Shown piece after piece: positions 63,864-64,000 of a stretch of 64,000 bases of DNA. Under the pieces are notes generated by a model. It searched no databases. It worked only from the letters and a program-made list of their open reading frames with translations, and had not been told where the DNA came from. The position numbers and the translations under genes are program-made. The DNA comes from Neoscytalidium dimidiatum. Taxonomy: Eukaryota > Ascomycota > Dothideomycetes > Botryosphaeriales > Botryosphaeriaceae. Positions within the stretch are counted from its first letter, which is position 1, and every line of letters begins with the position of its first letter. The stretch is from assembly GCA_037367355.1 (NCBI GenBank), contig CM074702.1, forward strand, positions 2,480,001 through 2,544,000, read 5' to 3'.

Positions 63864-64000
63864 TTTTCGACGGATGGCGTGCAAGAGAGAGGCTCACTGC
63901 TTGATCTGGCGGCGGTCCATTTTTTCTTCGAGGAGAGCGTTTCATTAAAGCGGTCGGAAAGTGCGGGTTCGGGGCTGCGGGGATAGCCGCGTTCAAGGTT
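63864..64000. other. Upstream flank of the NmrA-like gene
   Basis: 137 bases to the window end, presumably promoter and leader. No gene visible. Confidence 0.4.

Noticed and set aside
1..64000. tRNA or rRNA genes, CRISPR arrays
   Set aside because: No B-box-like GGTTCGANTCC with a matching cloverleaf was seen on either strand, no rRNA-like stretch, and no regularly spaced direct repeats; CRISPR is not expected in a fungus.

Overview
The window is a piece of a filamentous ascomycete (Pezizomycotina) genome. The genes have short GT-AG introns of about 50-110 nt with CTGAC-like branch points, intergenic spacers are short, and the protein set is typical of moulds, including a CDK1 with a PSTAIRE helix. 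A 20-kb transposon block carries the mark of repeat-induced point mutation (RIP). I cannot name the genus; a Dothideomycete-like fungus is a guess.

Layout. (1) 1-2545: one two-exon gene for an unrecognised nuclear-looking protein with a C-terminal SANT/Myb-like segment. (2) 2546-23090: a RIP-mutated transposon island. It contains a saturated AT desert (2546-4300), a Tad-like LINE on the + strand (about 4303-10460), two Ty3/Gypsy bodies on the - strand (about 10480-15150 and 15300-16340), a polypurine tract with a putative LTR, an unidentified degenerate + strand ORF, and a chromovirus integrase with chromodomain on the - strand (18560-20200). A 100-base assembly gap follows (20201-20300), then the 3' end of a + strand retroelement and three related LTR-like copies, two of them forming a large palindrome (20634-22269). 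(3) 23583-29706: a translation-related group of TRM7 (-), MAK5 (+) and KRS1 (+). (4) 30078-38411: epoxide hydrolase (-), a 2OG-Fe(II) oxygenase (+), an AlkB-type dioxygenase (-), CDK1 (+) and a second 2OG-Fe(II) oxygenase (-). (5) 39050-47752: a GMPPA-like protein (-), a dynamin-family GTPase (+) and an acetamidase-type amidase (+). (6) 48981-64000: a polyQ protein (-), an ABC-F ATPase (-), a URI/Bud27-like prefoldin (-), TFB3/MAT1 (+), a small unknown gene (+) and a six-exon NmrA-like protein (-).

How the genes relate. Most are independent housekeeping loci, often in divergent pairs that share a short promoter (TRM7/MAK5, AlkB/CDK1, URI/TFB3). TRM7, MAK5 and KRS1 all serve tRNA or ribosome function. 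CDK1 and TFB3 (the assembly factor of the CDK-activating kinase in TFIIH) are functionally related but 23 kb apart. I see no secondary-metabolite cluster.

I found no convincing new multi-gene system. The strongest unusual signals are the RIP pattern (CpA/TpG strongly depleted while CpG is kept, beside a zone where CpG is lost too), cysteines of retroelement zinc motifs turned into tyrosines, the LTR palindrome beside the gap, a dynamin with a KKRKV-type nuclear signal, and an epoxide hydrolase with a presequence-like alternative start. Intron positions were inferred by eye from splice sites, frame and family conservation; no transcript data were available.
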